Numbered from the stretch's first letter, positions 38,207 through 47,870 are shown. The stretch: DNA of 64,000 nucleotides from Ignavibacteriota bacterium (GCA_013285425.1 CP053447.1:1494001-1558000); one strand, 5' to 3'. Numbers and translations: made by a program. Notes: generated by a model from the sequence alone, not told the origin.

Positions 38207-39913
38207 TTAAATTCTATTTTTATTTACAGTTTTAGCCCAGGTATCTTTTAATGTTACTGTTCTGTTAAAGACTAATTTTTCATTTGTTGTGTACTTTGTA
38301 TCAATACAAAAGTACCCCAATCTTTCAAACTGGAACTTTTCTCCGGGTTTAAATTTTTTAACAAAAGGTTCAAGCTTAGCATCTGAAATTATCTTAAGTG
38401 AATCTTTATTTATCAGGTCCTTAAAATCTTTCTCTTTTTCGCCGGAAGGATCTTCTGCAGTAAACAAGCGGTCATACAATCTCACTTCGCAGTTGATTGC
38501 ATCTTTTACATTAACCCAATGAATTGTTCCCTTAACTTTTTTTGTACTTGTTCCCGTACCGCTTCTTGTATCAGAATCATAACTGCAGTTAAGCTGCACT
38601 ATTTCTCCTTTATCATTTTTTATTACCTCATCACATTTAATGATATAGGCATAGCGTAATCTTACTTCACCACCCGGAACTAAACGATGGAAACCTTTAA
38701 CAGGATTTTCCATAAAATCATTTTTTTCAATATAAATTTCCCGTGAAAAATTAATTTCACGATGCCCCATAGAAGAATCTTCGGGATTATTAACTGCTTC
38801 TAAAACTTCCTCTCCGTTATAATTTGTAATTACAACCTTTAACGGATCAAGGACAGCCATTACTCTTTGAGCCTTTTTATTTAACTCTTCACGAATAGAA
38901 AACTCAAGTAAAGCAACATCAGTCATTGCATCACGCTTTGCAACTCCAATTATCTCAGCAAAATTTTGAATTGCTTCCGGTGTATATCCTCTTCTTCTGT
39001 AACCAGAAATAGTAGGCATTCTCGGATCGTCCCATCCATCAACAAATTTTTGTTCGACAAGCTCCAGTAATTTTCTTTTACTCATAACCGTATAAGTCAG
39101 GTTTAATCTGGCAAATTCAATTTGCTGCGGATGGTAAATTTCCAATTCTTTTAAGAACCAATCATACAATGGTCTGTGCACTTCAAATTCGAGTGTACAG
39201 ATAGAATGAGTTATCCCTTCAATCGAATCTTCTAATCCATGCGCCCAATCATAGGTCGGATAAATACACCATTTATTTCCTGTTCGATGATGCTCGGAAT
39301 GAATAATTCTATACATAACGGGATCGCGCAAAAGCATATTGGGTGAAGCCATATCAATCTTTGCACGAAGAACTTTTTCACCATTCTTAAACTCGCCGTT
39401 TTTCATTCTATTAAACAAATCAAGATTTTCTTCAACTGAACGATTACGATGCGGACTTTCTTTTCCAGCTTCGTTTATTGTTCCTCTTAGACCGCGCATA
39501 GTTTCCGGGTCAGAATCATCAACATAGGCTTTACCTTTTTTAATTAACTTTTCAGCCCATTGAAACATCTGCTCAAAATAATCTGAAGCATAGAAAACTC
39601 TGTCTTCAAAATCTCCACCAAGCCACTTTACATCTTCTATAATTGAATTTACATATTCCTGATCCTCTTTGGTTGGATTTGTATCATCAAATCTTAAATT
39701 AAACTTACCGTTATAATCGCGTGCAATTCCATAATTAAGACAAATTGATTTTGCATGACCAATATGAAGATACCCATTTGGTTCAGGGGGAAATCTTGTA
39801 TAAACTCTTCCGTTCCATTTTTTTGTTTTCATATCTTCATCAATTATTTCATAGATGAAGTTCTTGGATTTTGATTTTAATAAATCGCTTTTATTTGACC
39901 AGTTGTTTTCCAT
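38207..39913 (-). CDS. glnS: Glutaminyl-tRNA synthetase
   Basis: A 568-aa class I synthetase for tRNA-Gln. The N-terminal signature [20 protein letters not shown] contains HIGH, and the KMSKS-equivalent is [12 protein letters not shown]. Anticodon-binding beta barrels fill the C-terminal third. It is the GlnRS type found across Bacteroidetes relatives. The satD gene follows 15 bp downstream, probably on the same transcript. Confidence 0.97.
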   Translation of the reverse strand: MENNWSNKSDLLKSKSKNFIYEIIDEDMKTKKWNGRVYTRFPPEPNGYLHIGHAKSICLNYGIARDYNGKFNLRFDDTNPTKEDQEYVNSIIEDVKWLGGDFEDRVFYASDYFEQMFQWAEKLIKKGKAYVDDSDPETMRGLRGTINEAGKESPHRNRSVEENLDLFNRMKNGEFKNGEKVLRAKIDMASPNMLLRDPVMYRIIHSEHHRTGNKWCIYPTYDWAHGLEDSIEGITHSICTLEFEVHRPLYDWFLKELEIYHPQQIEFARLNLTYTVMSKRKLLELVEQKFVDGWDDPRMPTISGYRRRGYTPEAIQNFAEIIGVAKRDAMTDVALLEFSIREELNKKAQRVMAVLDPLKVVITNYNGEEVLEAVNNPEDSSMGHREINFSREIYIEKNDFMENPVKGFHRLVPGGEVRLRYAYIIKCDEVIKNDKGEIVQLNCSYDSDTRSGTGTSTKKVKGTIHWVNVKDAINCEVRLYDRLFTAEDPSGEKEKDFKDLINKDSLKIISDAKLEPFVKKFKPGEKFQFERLGYFCIDTKYTTNEKLVFNRTVTLKDTWAKTVNKNRI

Positions 39914-40025
39914 ATTTTAATATCATTGTTTGATACAAAAATACAGAAAGATGATTTAAAGAGTAATAGCTGCCGGGAAGTAATTTGTGAGTGAAAGATC
40001 AGGGGACAAGCAGAAAAGCAAGAGT

Positions 40026-40235
40026 TTATACCCGTCCCGAGACCTTATAAATATTCAGCAATTGAAGAAAGTATTCAATCTTATTCCGATCCAATAAATT
40101 TGGTATCTTTTTGAAATTTGAATACACTTTTGTAATGCCGGTGAATCTTCCAAACTCATTTACCATTTTTTGGATTACTCTGCCGTCGTCTTCAATTTCA
40201 TAATGACCGTCAAGTCCGATATATGTTTTACTCAT
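40026..40235 (-). CDS. Small hypothetical protein (69 aa)
   Basis: A 69-aa protein beginning MSKTYIGLDGHYEIEDDGRV, with no known motif. AAAGG precedes its ATG at a workable distance. It lies 17 bp downstream of the 63-aa gene on the same strand, so the two are probably co-transcribed. Composition is balanced and not shadow-like. Function is unknown. Confidence 0.55.
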   Translation of the reverse strand: MSKTYIGLDGHYEIEDDGRVIQKMVNEFGRFTGITKVYSNFKKIPNLLDRNKIEYFLQLLNIYKVSGRV

Positions 40236-40252
40236 ACTGATAACCTTTTTCT

Positions 40253-40444
40253 TTAATCGAAAATAATATACTCTGGTTTCTCAATTTCTTCTATATATGA
40301 TATTTCAGGAATATTATTTTCTTCCAGAAGATCTTCAATTTCTTCTTCTGAATAATCTTCTACATTTTCCCACTTGCTAACAAGAATATACAAATCCTGC
40401 TTCTTGTTAAATTTTTTTGTTTTGTTGTTGTAAGTTTTTTTCAT
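40253..40444 (-). CDS. Small acidic hypothetical protein (63 aa)
   Basis: A 63-aa protein with a lysine-rich start (MKKTYNNKTKKFNKKQD) and a strongly acidic remainder (DYSEEEIEDLLEENN). A strong ribosome binding site AGGAG lies 6 bp before the ATG, which supports it as a real gene. It pairs with the 69-aa gene next to the tRNA-Leu integration site. A toxin-antitoxin role was considered but no family signature supports it. Confidence 0.6.
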   Translation of the reverse strand: MKKTYNNKTKKFNKKQDLYILVSKWENVEDYSEEEIEDLLEENNIPEISYIEEIEKPEYIIFD

Positions 40445-40675
40445 GATAACTCCTGTTGTTTTTAACTAAGCTAATCAATCACTGTGCCACTTGCTGGCTT
40501 TAACCTATTATCGAAGGAAGTTTGAAAAACTTGAGACCATTTAGGTAGAATTCTATTATTGAAGCACAATTTTGTTAGTTAGTTAAATTAAGTTTTTTTA
40601 TCTTTTGCACACAATTTTTGAAAATTTGTATTGAAGCAAAGCTTCAAATTGATTTGATTTAGTGAATTTATACTA

Positions 40676-40761
40676 GCCGAAGTGGCGGAATTGGTAGACG
40701 CGCTGGACTCAAAATCCAGTCTGGCTTACACCAGGTGCCGGTTCGAGTCCGGCCTTCGGTA
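40676..40761 (+). tRNA. tRNA-Leu (anticodon CAA)
   Basis: A class II tRNA. The acceptor arms GCCGAAG and CTTCGGT pair with a G-U at the end, as in many leucine tRNAs. The anticodon stem CTGGA/TCCAG encloses the loop CTCAAAA, giving anticodon CAA (codon UUG). A long variable arm CTGG-CTTACA-CCAG and the T loop GTTCGAGTC follow. CCA is not encoded. An integrase gene starts 113 bp downstream, so the 3' end is the likely attachment site of the island. Confidence 0.96.
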
Positions 40762-40771
40762 CTCAATTCTC

Positions 40772-40798
40772 GAAAGGTCTTGTAATACAAGGCCTTTC
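40772..40798 (+). terminator. Intrinsic terminator after tRNA-Leu
   Basis: GAAAGGTCTTG pairs with CAAGGCCTTTC across a TAATA loop with one G-U pair, followed by TAATTTT. It lies 10 bp beyond the tRNA and separates it from the integrase. It is so close to the tRNA that it may have arrived with the element or have been re-created by integration. Confidence 0.85.
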
Positions 40799-40817
40799 TA
40801 ATTTTAAACTTTCCTCG

Positions 40818-40836
40818 CGTGTCAAATACGTGTCAA
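40818..40836 (+). repeat. Tandem CGTGTCAA repeat upstream of the integrase
   Basis: CGTGTCAA occurs at 40818-40825 and 40829-40836, exactly 11 bp apart (one helical turn), between the tRNA terminator and the integrase start. Repeats on one face of the helix near an attachment site are typical of integrase arm-type or excisionase binding sites. This role is inferred. Confidence 0.45.
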
Positions 40837-40873
40837 TTTTTTAACTTAGAGTTAGGAATATTTAGGAAAAATA

Positions 40874-41971
40874 ATGAAAGTACCTGTTGTAAAACTAGTT
40901 CCAGTAAGGCGCAAAAATAAAATATCATATCAGCTTGATTATAACCTAAATGGAAAAAGAATAAGAGAAATTGTTGCTCACAATAAAAGAGATGCTGAAT
41001 TAATAAGAGCGGATAGGCAACAAAAACTTACATTAGGAATTCATGGCATTTATCCTGCTCAATCAAAGATCATTTCCTTAAAAGAACTGATAGCTCAGTA
41101 TTTAAATACTAAATCAGGTATTGTTCGAAAAACAACTTATAGTAGATACAAAAATTATTTTGATGGATTTGAAAAGTTTATGTATAAATATTTTTCTCCA
41201 GCATGTGAAAATATTATACTAATATCTTCAAAATATTTGCAGGCGTGTTTTAATAGATTAACCAATGAACCAGTTAATAAGAAGAAGCCATGGCATAAAA
41301 ATACTGTTAATATACTCCGAGATTTATTGATTGAAATGTTTAATAATGCTATTAAGGAGAAATATATTGATACCAATCCAGCATCTGAAACTGTTCCCTT
41401 TAAAGTGCCAAAGACAAACACTGTTAAATATTATACTGATGATCAGCTAAAAGTAATCTGGGAAAATCTTGATCCATACTGGGTTCCAATCTTTAAATTT
41501 TATGTCTATACAGGTTTGCGCAAAAAGGAACTAATAAATTTAACATGGGATAATGTTTCCATGGATGAAAATAATCCTACGATGACTATTATCTCTACAG
41601 ATGAATTTCAAACTAAATCGGGAAAAATACACACAATTCGAATGACTAAAACTGCCTTTGAAATATTGAAACAACAAGTTGGTAAACACTCTCGCTATGT
41701 ATTTGTGAATGAAAAGGGCAAGAAAATCCGCCAAGCCACTCCTAATGAAAAGCTAAATAAAGTATTGTCTAAAACTGATTTTAAAGGGACCATTCATATG
41801 CTCAGACATACGTTTGGAGCTAATTTTGTTATGAAGATTGGTAGTTACCATGAGCTGATGAATTTCTTATCTCATTCCGACTTAGAATCAACAAAAATTT
41901 ATGCTCACTTTTCACCTGATTACATGAGAGAAACGGCAGAGAAACTAGATAAAATTCAGAATGGCAACTAA
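40874..41971 (+). CDS. Tyrosine recombinase/phage-type integrase
   Basis: A 365-aa site-specific recombinase. A short N-terminal DNA-binding region is followed by a SAM-like core-binding domain (about residues 65-165) and the catalytic domain. The catalytic residues are visible: Arg in YTGLRKKELINLTW, the HMLRHTFGANF box with His and Arg, His in LSHSDLESTKIYAHF, and the nucleophile Tyr in the same segment. AGGAAA lies before the ATG. Its place just beyond tRNA-Leu shows it is the integrase of the island. It converges on the AlkB-like gene with a 3-bp gap. Confidence 0.95.
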   Translation: MKVPVVKLVPVRRKNKISYQLDYNLNGKRIREIVAHNKRDAELIRADRQQKLTLGIHGIYPAQSKIISLKELIAQYLNTKSGIVRKTTYSRYKNYFDGFEKFMYKYFSPACENIILISSKYLQACFNRLTNEPVNKKKPWHKNTVNILRDLLIEMFNNAIKEKYIDTNPASETVPFKVPKTNTVKYYTDDQLKVIWENLDPYWVPIFKFYVYTGLRKKELINLTWDNVSMDENNPTMTIISTDEFQTKSGKIHTIRMTKTAFEILKQQVGKHSRYVFVNEKGKKIRQATPNEKLNKVLSKTDFKGTIHMLRHTFGANFVMKIGSYHELMNFLSHSDLESTKIYAHFSPDYMRETAEKLDKIQNGN

Positions 41972-41974
41972 AAC

Positions 41975-42523
41975 TTAAAAATCTTTCTCAACATTTCTAA
42001 AAGTCAGGCTGATTCTTGTTCCCCTTTCAATTCCTTTATCTTTCAAACGAGCAGGTATGCTATGCTTCCAAATTGATCTTGCATCACCATACATTATCAC
42101 CAAAGATCTTCGATCTAGTAGTATTTCCTTCTTTGGTTTTCCTTCAAGAGTAAATTCCATTATCGCAGTGCTTCCTAATGACAAGCTGAATATTCTTGGT
42201 CCAAAACAACTTTCACAATCGATGTGTGCAGATATCCCTTGCCCTGGCTGATACTCATTCACAATAACCTGGTCTGGAGCTTCTTCACACAAGCCATCAT
42301 TATGTAATTGAACAGCCAGATCATTTAACCACTTAGGTAAAGCTCCAATGTACATCTCAGGAGTCACTGTTCTGGCTTTATAGTCGTATCGATAACCATA
42401 ATGCTGCACTCGTCTGCTTAGTGTATTATCCCACTGCTGTTTATTTATTGTTTTTAATAGAGTTGATTCTTCATCGGACGTGATATAATCTGGAATGTAC
42501 AATAGTCCTGATATTCCGAACAT
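41975..42523 (-). CDS. AlkB-like 2-oxoglutarate/Fe(II) dioxygenase
   Basis: A 182-aa protein of the AlkB type that removes alkyl groups from nucleic acid bases. The iron ligands HxD are in AHIDCESCFG (about residue 97) and the distal histidine in WKHSIPAR, with the 2-oxoglutarate-binding arginines in the final RISLTFRNV. The N-terminal nucleotide-recognition lid region carries RRVQHYGYRYDYKAR. The catalytic set is intact. It is cut off from the upstream array by the terminator at 42561-42585, so it may have its own promoter. Within a defence island it could repair alkylated bases or act on modified phage DNA; this is inference. Confidence 0.9.
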   Translation of the reverse strand: MFGISGLLYIPDYITSDEESTLLKTINKQQWDNTLSRRVQHYGYRYDYKARTVTPEMYIGALPKWLNDLAVQLHNDGLCEEAPDQVIVNEYQPGQGISAHIDCESCFGPRIFSLSLGSTAIMEFTLEGKPKKEILLDRRSLVIMYGDARSIWKHSIPARLKDKGIERGTRISLTFRNVEKDF

Positions 42524-42560
42524 AAAATTATTCCTTTTTATAATATGGAATATAAAAAAT

Positions 42561-42585
42561 TAACCCCCACAATCAGCAGGGGTTA
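42561..42585 (-). terminator. Intrinsic terminator at the end of the main island operon
   Basis: TAACCCC pairs with GGGGTTA around an 11-nt loop and is followed on the minus strand by ATTTTTTATA. It lies 12 bp after the ADP-ribosylglycohydrolase stop, so the long minus-strand operon probably ends here. Confidence 0.85.
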
Positions 42586-42597
42586 TTTGATTAAAGC

Positions 42598-43380
42598 TCA
42601 ATAAATATATGACATATACTTTTCAATAAAGTTAGCGCTGACAGCCATTAATCTTTCATCCAACCTTTTATAAATCTCTACCTTAATCTCTTGCGGAACT
42701 CCGCCATAAAAAGCTTCTGCTATTGATCCGTTAATTGCAGCAAGTGTATCAGAATCACCGCCGATATAAATTGCTTTCCTAATTGAGTCTTCGAAAGAAT
42801 CTGAGATTAAAAAAGTGAAGATTGCTTGAGGTACAGTATCCTGGCAACTTTCATTGAAGCGATAATTTTCTCTTAATTCTTCAAGATCCAAATCTAGATT
42901 ATACTCAAAATTCTTTTCTACGAATTCTTTTATTTCTTTTTTGGAATTTTTTGTGCGTGCAAGAAATATTGAAGCAGCAGTTGATTGAGCACCCTTAATT
43001 CCTTGAGGATGATTATGCGTTACTTCTGCACTCTCTTTTGCTTTTTGTAAGACTGTTTCAAGATCATTATAAGCCCAGCCAACAGGACTAACCCGCATAG
43101 CTGATCCGTTTCCCCAGCTATTATAAGGCTGTGGGTTTTTACTGTTTACCCATTCGTGAAATCTTAATCCATAGCTACAATCCGGATACTGATGGTAATA
43201 CTCGAGAAGTTTTATTCTATAAACAGTGCCAGATAATATACTGTCAGCCAAAGCAACAGTTAAAACCGAATCATCTGTAAAGAAGGATTCATTAGTAAAC
43301 AGAGTGAAATCCATTTCTGGTTTCGTGTCTATGAATTCATAGATCGAACCAATTATGTCGCCTGTTATTGCGCCGAGCAT
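42598..43380 (-). CDS. ADP-ribosylglycohydrolase-family protein
   Basis: A 260-aa DraG-like hydrolase that removes ADP-ribose from proteins or nucleic acids. The start MLGAITGDIIGSIYE and FFTDDSVLTVALADSIL carry the metal-binding acidic pair TDDS, and the C-terminal GGDSDTLAAINGSIAEA supplies the second metal-site aspartates. It lies 27 bp after the 131-aa nuclease gene and ends the operon before the terminator. In this setting it could counter ADP-ribosylation by a host or phage enzyme; no ADP-ribosyltransferase partner is visible in the window. Confidence 0.9.
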   Translation of the reverse strand: MLGAITGDIIGSIYEFIDTKPEMDFTLFTNESFFTDDSVLTVALADSILSGTVYRIKLLEYYHQYPDCSYGLRFHEWVNSKNPQPYNSWGNGSAMRVSPVGWAYNDLETVLQKAKESAEVTHNHPQGIKGAQSTAASIFLARTKNSKKEIKEFVEKNFEYNLDLDLEELRENYRFNESCQDTVPQAIFTFLISDSFEDSIRKAIYIGGDSDTLAAINGSIAEAFYGGVPQEIKVEIYKRLDERLMAVSANFIEKYMSYIY

Positions 43381-43407
43381 ATTTATTTAATTTTTCAAAT
43401 TATAGAA

Positions 43408-43803
43408 TTATTTAATCTTATCCCACCGACTCTTGAATTTATCATTGTTAATTAAATACATATTCAATATCCCTCTGGTTGAATACTCTTTTATATTTCT
43501 CTTTGCCTCAGCAGCAGTACAAATAAAATATACCGGCTCTTCCATCTTATCAGCATTAAGATTTACGAAAACATAAAAATGATTTCTTTTAACTTTACTT
43601 TTAAGTATTGGCCAACCTACATTTTTCTTTTTGTAAATAGATTTCACTTGTATTGGAAAGGTCTTCCCTTTTTTCTCAGCAATTAAATCTATTGCCTTTG
43701 CGTTGCCCATAGTTATTGCAACATTAAATCCCCTACGAAGCAATTCAGCTGCAACAAAATATTCGCCTGATAAACCTGTGCTATTTCTTGCTATTTCTGC
43801 CAT
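43408..43803 (-). CDS. Small PD-(D/E)XK nuclease-like protein (131 aa)
   Basis: A 131-aa protein with the pattern GEYFVAAELLRRGFNVAITMGNAKAIDLIA, then IQVKS: acidic helix residues Glu14 and Glu20, Asp39, and Gln52-Val-Lys54. This fits the PD-(D/E)XK fold with a Gln variant of the last motif, as in small nucleases of the group I intron-associated type. It lies 27 bp downstream of the SNF2-type helicase gene and before the ADP-ribosylglycohydrolase gene. It may cut DNA for the helicase system or be a non-catalytic DNA binder. Confidence 0.75.
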   Translation of the reverse strand: MAEIARNSTGLSGEYFVAAELLRRGFNVAITMGNAKAIDLIAEKKGKTFPIQVKSIYKKKNVGWPILKSKVKRNHFYVFVNLNADKMEEPVYFICTAAEAKRNIKEYSTRGILNMYLINNDKFKSRWDKIK

Positions 43804-43830
43804 TATTTTTCAACTAAATTTAATAATTTT

Positions 43831-46632
43831 CTAAATCTCTAAGTTAAACGCTAATTCTTCAGTAAGTTTGCTGGGCAAGGGAATTCTTTCCGAGATTTTA
43901 TCCGTTGATTTGACATCTGCTTTATAATTATCGCCCATTACAATCTTGAACCATTTCTCTCTATCCATAACTACTCTATACATTTTTTCATCCTGGGTTT
44001 CAGATACATATGGAATAAAAACATTGATTGATTTTCCAGATCTTTCAGTTTTTGAGCCAATTCTATCAATGCGACCAGTTCTTTGTTCCAGTGTACTAGG
44101 ATTCCAAGATAAATCGTGGTGAATTATAAATCGACAGTTTAAATGTAAATCAACTCCTTCTGCTAGAACACTGCTTGTAATTAATATATCTGGATAAAAT
44201 GGAGTATTGAAGGTCAACATCAGATTTTGCCGGGTTTCTGACTTTGTATCTCCATTTACCAATCTTACATTGGGTATTAGTAGTTCAGTCCTTTCGTTTT
44301 GAATTTCATCATCCATCAAAAATTTGCGTGCATCAGCACTTAGTATATTTCCTGTTTGTATATCCAATAAAGCTCCGATATACTTTTCTCTTTCATTCAC
44401 TCCACACTTATTTTCCAGAAAATTAAAAAAGTCAAGAATCGTTTCTCTTAATGTAATTCCGGAAAGATCCTTATTTCCCATTGCCTCCAAAAGTGTTTCT
44501 TTGCTGAATCTCTCCTGCATATCAAGTGGGAAAAATCTAATCAGAAATGAAGGCGTCCTTATATATCTTTTTATAATTTCAATCACATCATCTTTATGCT
44601 TTTTAATTGAATGATAGTTCTTTATCATCGTGTTCATTTCATTCTCAAAGGCCAACATGAATTGCGAATCCTTAGTTGAGAATCGTTTGCCGATATTATC
44701 AAGTCTCTTCTCTGTCTCTGATAAGTCACATCCTAGTTTTTTAGCTGCTTCTTCCTGAATATATTTATTGAGTGAATAAGAGATATATTGTCTTAAAGAC
44801 TTTCCAGTAGCTATATAGTGACAAAATATTAATACTTTTTCACCTTTCATCCATAGCTCTACTGCTTTTTTGACTGTGGCTGATACTTTAGGATGAGTAA
44901 TTTCAGATGAATTTTGTAATTCAGTAGAAATATACTTTTCTATATTTGAATGATACCACTCATTATAATTATCTATTGAAATTTCTTCATCATCACTATC
45001 GGTTGTAACCTTTGACTTTCTAGTATTTAAGAAAGCCTCATAACTAGATGCCAATCCCTCGGCAAACACAGGCCTTGCTGCAGCATTAAGCACAGCTGCT
45101 CTCGATGCCAGCAGGAATGGTAATATGCAATTATCTTTAATGCTCAATCCATCAATCTCATCTGAAGACGTTATGTCATCAAGTATTGCTTTACCAATAA
45201 GATTCTCTCGTCGTTTAACATTAGCAAAATCTCCAGGCAAATATTTGCTCTTATTGTGTCTTATAACATATTTCTTCAACAATATTTCCGCATTTTTCAC
45301 ACTACTTTTTACATCTTCAATCTTTTGAATTAGATCATCTATATCAGGGTCCTTATTTCCTTTATCAAGAATCCTATCCCACCAAGTATCAACATCTATT
45401 GAATTATTGGATTTAATTTGCATTCTGCTCCAGGCAGATTCCAATCTCAATGAGCTTACTTGCGTTTTATCTAATCTGCTTCTTAATTCATCAATTTCAG
45501 TTTTATACTCAGTAAGTGTAATTGATGGTGATCTTTGTCCCGACCAAGAGATACCGGAAAATCGATCAAGAACTGAACAAAGTTCATGATGGCCCAATTG
45601 AAAAGGAGTGGCTGTTAGAAAAAGCATTCTTTCGAATATTCCTGATAATGAACCCTTAGAAAACTCATCTGCATCTTCAATTGAATCTTCCGTATTAAAT
45701 AGTGAGGCCAGTCGAGTTCGTGCATTTTTTAAATGATGAGCCTCGTCCAGTATAAGCAACGGTAATTTAACACTTAGTGATCTGACTGTTTTTTCCCAAA
45801 TGTCTCTTATGTTTTCATTTAATATTGCACGTGTAGTTTTTATTCTTTCATTCAGATATGGAGATGATTTCTTAGGAATATTGCAAATGGCTTGATATAA
45901 TTCTTCAAAATAAATTGTTGGTAATTCTTCAAGAACTTTTGTTATTGCTTCTGGTACGGGGTCATCATCCGATGAGCTGTCATTGTCTCCTTCGGGATCA
46001 ACTCCATAATCACGAATTATATTTAACCACTTCTCTGTATGGCTTTCTAATAAATCAATCCACATATTTTCATCTTTGGTTGCCCATTTTAGAAATAGCA
46101 AATCTCCTAGAATACGTGATAATGCTTTTTTCAATAAACGAGTATCTTTCCTGTTAAACAGAGCACGTTTTATAATAGCCAGTTTAACCCACCCATCAGT
46201 AAGACCTCGACTCATAGCCCCGTGAGTAAGAAAAACAATTGACTTCATTCTCTCTTTAGGATCATCCAGGAATTTCAAAAAATCAACTGCTTTATCCGAA
46301 AAACCATATGTAAGTTTGTTAGATAAATTTAGCGGCAAACACTTTTCTTTAAATAAATTAAAGTCTTTAGGCCATTTATCTCTGAGCGAGGTTGGCACCA
46401 TAACAACGACTGGTCTTTTTTGAGAATCCTGCAATGCTATTGAAACAGCCACTGCTAACGCGATAAATGTTTTACCCATTCCAACTTCATCTGCAAGTAT
46501 GAGTCCTGGTTGGTTTTCTAACCTCATCAGAATTTCCCGAGTGGTCGCCATTTGCCTCTTAGCATCCTCAAAAGAAATTCTGTCCTTTACAAAAAGATCT
46601 ATATTATTTTCAAAACTGTAGCTATAACTCAT
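43831..46632 (-). CDS. SNF2/DEAH superfamily 2 helicase (helicase B)
   Basis: A 933-aa ATPase. Walker A is in LADEVGMGKTFIALA (GMGKT at residues 51-55), the DEAH box in LLILDEAHHLKNA near residue 296, and the C-terminal RecA lobe carries SSVLAEGVDLH and LEQRTGRIDRIGSKTERSG with the arginine fingers. A large insertion of about 230 residues with poor similarity to anything I know separates the lobes. The start overlaps the PLD gene stop by 4 bp (ATGA), so helicase and PLD protein are made together. SNF2-plus-PLD pairs recur in anti-phage loci. Both ATPase motifs look intact. Confidence 0.9.
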   Translation of the reverse strand: MSYSYSFENNIDLFVKDRISFEDAKRQMATTREILMRLENQPGLILADEVGMGKTFIALAVAVSIALQDSQKRPVVVMVPTSLRDKWPKDFNLFKEKCLPLNLSNKLTYGFSDKAVDFLKFLDDPKERMKSIVFLTHGAMSRGLTDGWVKLAIIKRALFNRKDTRLLKKALSRILGDLLFLKWATKDENMWIDLLESHTEKWLNIIRDYGVDPEGDNDSSSDDDPVPEAITKVLEELPTIYFEELYQAICNIPKKSSPYLNERIKTTRAILNENIRDIWEKTVRSLSVKLPLLILDEAHHLKNARTRLASLFNTEDSIEDADEFSKGSLSGIFERMLFLTATPFQLGHHELCSVLDRFSGISWSGQRSPSITLTEYKTEIDELRSRLDKTQVSSLRLESAWSRMQIKSNNSIDVDTWWDRILDKGNKDPDIDDLIQKIEDVKSSVKNAEILLKKYVIRHNKSKYLPGDFANVKRRENLIGKAILDDITSSDEIDGLSIKDNCILPFLLASRAAVLNAAARPVFAEGLASSYEAFLNTRKSKVTTDSDDEEISIDNYNEWYHSNIEKYISTELQNSSEITHPKVSATVKKAVELWMKGEKVLIFCHYIATGKSLRQYISYSLNKYIQEEAAKKLGCDLSETEKRLDNIGKRFSTKDSQFMLAFENEMNTMIKNYHSIKKHKDDVIEIIKRYIRTPSFLIRFFPLDMQERFSKETLLEAMGNKDLSGITLRETILDFFNFLENKCGVNEREKYIGALLDIQTGNILSADARKFLMDDEIQNERTELLIPNVRLVNGDTKSETRQNLMLTFNTPFYPDILITSSVLAEGVDLHLNCRFIIHHDLSWNPSTLEQRTGRIDRIGSKTERSGKSINVFIPYVSETQDEKMYRVVMDREKWFKIVMGDNYKADVKSTDKISERIPLPSKLTEELAFNLEI

Positions 46633-47870
46633 TTCTCAATTTCCTGGAAAACACTCGTAATGTAGTCGTTCAACTGTTGGTCCTTAGTTAAATCCAGATT
46701 GTCAATTTCCTTTTTTAACTCACTAGTTATTTCATCTATAGTTTTCTTGTACTCTGACTTGCTTATAGTCTCTTTGGAAATATGCGGTTTTACATTTTTT
46801 AACTCAAAAACAATTTCAGTGAGTAGAAAAGCTTTTTCTTCCTCTGATTTTGCGGTCTCGGTAATTGCTTTACAAAGTGCTTTTACACCAACTGGTCCGA
46901 ATATTCGCCAATTCAAACTTTCAATGGTATATATCGGTTTTTGAAGTTTTTCTTTTAATGCAGTTAGCGCATAAGAAATTTTTCTTGTTCTTTGCAGAAG
47001 AAATGTTGAAGTGTTAACTCGTTTATGCGGATCTATAAGTGGACTGGCGTCAGATTCACCATTTGTTTTCTTTTGTTTCTTTAACCATTCGCTAATCACT
47101 CTATGCGGAGGTTTCGAGGAGGATAGCACATTGAGCAGCACTTCTAATGGTAAATCTTTGAGCTCCTCAGGTGGTGGAAGAACTGAAGAATTTAATATGT
47201 TTATCGGCCACCAAACTGTTACACTTAACTTATCCCATTTTACAAATAGTCCAGAAGGTGGTCTTTGCTCTTCATATTCAATAATTACATTTGAAGGTTT
47301 TCCAACATTTTTCCATTCATCTGAATTATATAATTCTTTTTTCATCAGCTCATCATAAATGTAAAATGATTTAGGCATTATCTCCTGATCAAGGTCTAAC
47401 TCAATAATAAACTTATCCCTTTTGAAATTTAACGAAGCCGATTTGAAAGCTTTATGAAGAGTAGGTAGTTGGTCTTCTGTAGACTTATCCTCATCTTCTC
47501 TGGGAATCCATTCAAGTATTAACCCATCATCAATTAATTCACCATCCATATAGGCATTAATTAATGATTTTTCTCCATCTTTGTTTTTTATTGAATTTGT
47601 TACATATAAAATGTTTGCTTCATAATTCTTTTGTTTTCCCAAGGCTAATCCGGCTGATGTGAAGTTACTTGAACCAATTATATAGAAATACCAATTTTCG
47701 TTTTCAAGAAAAATGGATTTCATATGTATTGGTCTGTACCGTTTATTTTCCCACTCACTAAGTGTTGCAAAATTCACATATGCTTCACTTCGGTTTTCAG
47801 GTGCGTAGTCTAAACTTTCGGGAGCATAAAAGTACCAGCTTATTTTCAACTGCTTTATCATCTTCGGCAA
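46629..47870 (-). CDS. PLD-family nuclease, C-terminal half (frameshifted)
   Basis: A 413-aa frame carrying the second HxK motif, RPIHMKSIFLENENWYFY, followed by IIGSSNFTSAGLALGKQKN. It lacks its own first catalytic half, which lies in the overlapping upstream frame at 47797-48699. Its first 10-12 residues are the only ones not expected in a fused protein. Deleting one A from the AAA at about 47860 would read DDKQLKISWYFYAPESLDY and give a single protein of about 689 aa. A mixed helical region fills the C-terminal third. The stop overlaps the helicase B start. Confidence 0.8.
   Translation of the reverse strand: MPKMIKQLKISWYFYAPESLDYAPENRSEAYVNFATLSEWENKRYRPIHMKSIFLENENWYFYIIGSSNFTSAGLALGKQKNYEANILYVTNSIKNKDGEKSLINAYMDGELIDDGLILEWIPREDEDKSTEDQLPTLHKAFKSASLNFKRDKFIIELDLDQEIMPKSFYIYDELMKKELYNSDEWKNVGKPSNVIIEYEEQRPPSGLFVKWDKLSVTVWWPINILNSSVLPPPEELKDLPLEVLLNVLSSSKPPHRVISEWLKKQKKTNGESDASPLIDPHKRVNTSTFLLQRTRKISYALTALKEKLQKPIYTIESLNWRIFGPVGVKALCKAITETAKSEEEKAFLLTEIVFELKNVKPHISKETISKSEYKKTIDEITSELKKEIDNLDLTKDQQLNDYITSVFQEIEK

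Noticed and set aside
40026..40444. Toxin-antitoxin pair
   Set aside because: Neither protein has a known toxin or antitoxin signature; kept only as small unknown genes.
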